Shown here: piece by piece, positions 61,863 to 64,000 of the stretch
Position numbering within the stretch: position 1 is the first letter of the stretch
How the letters are laid out: the number at the start of each line of letters is the position of its first letter
Assembly (NCBI RefSeq): GCF_028769735.1
Contig: NC_088172.1
Span: 66,984,631 to 67,048,630 of the forward strand
DNA from: Zonotrichia leucophrys gambelii
Taxonomy: Eukaryota; Chordata; Aves; Passeriformes; Passerellidae
Length of the DNA stretch: 64,000 bases
Direction: 5' to 3'
The notes under the pieces: generated by a model
Databases searched by the model: none
The model's input: the letters and a program-made list of their open reading frames with translations, nothing else
Told to the model about the DNA's origin: nothing
Program-made: the position numbers and the translations under genes

Positions 61863-63305
61863 TGTCCCTGTCCTGCCTTGTCCGTGCTCCAGACAGGTCA
61901 TTTCACAGATTTCAGGCTTGTCCCCACCTCGGGACCACAGCCACCACAGCCTGAGTCCTTTGGTCAATACCCTGTACCTTTGGGTGTGTCTGAGAAGAGG
62001 CTGTGATGCCTTTCTTTTTGGGATGTTTTGCCACGCCAGAAATGCAAGAGGAGCCATGGCCTTTCAGTTCATTTGAGGAACTGTTTCTGTAGCTGTGGCT
62101 GCTCTGTGTTGGTGCTCACCAACAGGACGTGGCTGTGCCAGATGGTTTGATTGTTAGAAAATGCTCTGTGGACTTTGTAAATGAGGGGTGCGATGGCAAG
62201 GCTGGCAGTGAGGGGCTACAGCAGAAAGGGGGGAAGTGCAGCAAAACTCAGAGCAAAGATGAAGTGCTTCAGAAGGGAGGAAGGCTCCCTTTGAGCTCTT
62301 AGTTAAATTGTGAGGAGAGGGGAGGAGAGAGGAACATGGCAGAGGAGGAAAGGAGGCACACTGAAATAGAAGACACAGAAACAAGGGTGTGGAGATGATT
62401 GGAGTCAACACTCAACACAAGACTGAGAAGCGTGTCAGAAGCTTGCAGAATGCTGGATGTCTGGAAAAAGCAAAACCCTGTTTTGACTGTTTCAGCAGCT
62501 GTTCCTGCCAGCTGGTTTTGTGCTCTGCAAGTCCTGCCCCCCTCCCCCTGCGCCTTCCCCAAAGTGCACTGTGGTGAATCACAGCTGGTAACTCCTCCAG
62601 CTGTAGATGCAGTTTGAACAGAGGAAGGCTAATATCCTCTGGTGTTTCCAGTCTTTGGCTGGAAATCCTGTGAGTGATAGACAATCTAAAGGCTCCTGGT
62701 TTTTCTAGCACAGCAAGGTCCAGCACAGAGCATGCAGATTGTGCCTGCAATATTAAGGAGGAATGCATCAAAAATCTCCCTGAAAAAGGGAAGCAAACCC
62801 AACAGAAAGACTGTGTTTGGTCAAAGTTGCATCTCTGTACCAGACAACGTTTCTTTTTCATGTTCATGAATAACAAAACTAAGCCAGCAAAAGCTTGGTG
62901 TTGCAGATAAGACTTAAATAATAGTGACATAAGCCCAAAAACTCAATTTCCTCTTTTCAGTGACATGTTTTTCAAGTTAGATACTGCTGTTCTGTAACAC
63001 CTTCAGGAGAGCATCACAGGCAATCTGCCATTTGAAATTTGGTTTAAGGGCTTTGCTGGAACAATAACCTGTCTTTTACAGCATTCACTACATGTGCATG
63101 GTACTGCAGTCACAATGTGGAAAATATCACTATCATCATGTTACTAGGTTACTGTCCACCTGTGTTTTTCTAGATTATGTTGTTCTGTAATGCAAAAATG
63201 CTAATAATATTTGCAATCTCACTTGCATTATTCATTTTGCATGGTTCATGCACTTTGCATTCCCCAAAACTTGGATAATGAACCTAAGTTGACAGATCTG
63301 GGGTT

Positions 63306-63325
63306 CAGTTTGGTTTGGTTTGGTT
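63306..63325 (+). repeat. GGTTT pentamer repeat
   Basis: Four units of the GGTTT type (TTTGGTTTGGTTTGGTTT). A short simple repeat in intron 1. Confidence 0.85.
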
Positions 63326-64000
63326 TTCTTCAGAGTCAAAAGCTAATTTTCTGGGGAAAAACTGGGCCCACAGACTGAAGGGCTCATTTCTCAATATGTG
63401 GTCCATGCCAGTTTGTAAAAAGACGCTGGGCTAATTTCTGTTGAGTATATGAGACTAGAGAGAAAAAATATTTATGTACCTCCACTGCTACAAAGTGTTT
63501 AAGATATGCACACCTGCAAAAAAGGTCCCTTATTTAACTCTTCAATAATTATTTCATTTATTAAAATTACCACCAAAACTCTGAAAAGCAATGCTCCTCT
63601 TTTCAAAGTCACTTCTACTGACTTTAAAAATCCATTTTGATATAACTGCAATTTATTATATGTTTAAGCAACGCCTTCAACATACAATTTTAAATTCAAG
63701 GTGTAAATTTTAACATGTATTTTCAAGACTTAGGCCAAATTTACTTGCTGAGACCAGGCTGCATTTAACATGGGATATAAAAGTAATACTTTAGAGCGCA
63801 ATGAAAGCTGAAGCTTAAGCTCAGCTATTACAAAATCACTCTGATGCCCTGAACGAGGCTTGGACCAATACTATGGCCTTTGAGATCAAGTTTTCATCTG
63901 AAGGGAACTTTTGTCCTCCTTTTGTGGAGTACTGCAAACTGTGTAAAACAGCAGCGGTAAATTACAAATGCACGCTCCCAATCCTGCATTTCCAGCGGCA

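Larger units (their letters stand above)
43263..64000 (+). other. RPS6KA2: RPS6KA2 first intron, 5' part (runs off the window)
   Basis: The intron starts with the donor GTAAAA directly after codon 33 and runs past the window edge. I looked for the expected next exon (a peptide beginning EEGVVKEIDIS in mammals) and did not find it. The interval holds AT-rich intronic DNA, two CR1 fragments in antisense orientation (47.9 and 57.5 kb), two old palindromic repeats (44.1 and 46.3 kb), hairpins at 44.5 and 61.5 kb, and short simple repeats. A first intron of more than 20 kb fits the large 5' introns of this gene in mammals. Open frames here, up to 172 codons, show no recognisable domain and are treated as chance. 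Confidence 0.85.

Noticed and set aside
1..64000. CRISPR arrays, operons, tRNA or rRNA genes
   Set aside because: None was seen; there are no regularly spaced repeats, and I found no tRNA B-box with matching A-box or rRNA-like segment. The sequence is vertebrate nuclear DNA.

Overview
This is vertebrate nuclear DNA, almost certainly from a bird and probably a songbird. Seven CR1 LINE fragments carry the avian 3' end (the TCATAGAATGGTTTGGGTTG type). One LTR, at about 20.1-20.5 kb, looks like a repeat I remember from passerine genomes. There are no operons, no dense ORFs, no CRISPR array and no tRNA or rRNA gene. Most of the window is AT-rich non-coding sequence.

The one gene I can name is on the + strand. 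A CpG-rich island at about 42.8-43.2 kb leads into an ATG at 43164. A 33-codon coding exon follows and ends at a good splice donor (GAG|GTAAAA, 43262/43263). The peptide closely matches the N-terminus of ribosomal S6 kinase alpha-2 (RPS6KA2, RSK3) as I remember it from mammals. The rest of the window, 43263-64000, would then be the 5' part of its first intron. The next exon, which starts the sequence leading into the N-terminal kinase domain, is not here. The 43 kb upstream of the island is either intergenic or an intron of longer RPS6KA2 transcripts that start further 5'; the sequence cannot decide this.

Layout. 1-9.4 kb: unannotated AT-rich DNA with a T-rich block at 4.6-7.1 kb. 9.4-10.1 kb: an ancient CR1 in + orientation. 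12.9-14.3 kb: a long CR1 in - orientation that still shows reverse-transcriptase motifs. 20.1-20.5 kb: an endogenous-retrovirus LTR (-) with its primer-binding site but no internal region. 21.8-22.1 kb: an unexplained coding-like frame on the - strand. 30.3-30.8 and 32.7-33.5 kb: CR1 (-). 37.7-37.9 kb: CR1 (+). 42.4-43.26 kb: promoter, 5' leader and first coding exon of RPS6KA2. 44.1 and 46.3 kb: two near-palindromic, MITE-like old repeats. 47.9-48.3 and 57.5-57.8 kb: CR1 (-) inside the intron.

I found no new multi-gene system. The less ordinary points are a set of perfect or near-perfect short hairpins with 3-12 base loops (11020, 16542, 33739, 33773, 44506 and 61466), an octamer/TATA-like element about 630 bases upstream of the start codon, an upstream ORF in frame with the kinase start, and the coding-like frame near 22 kb.
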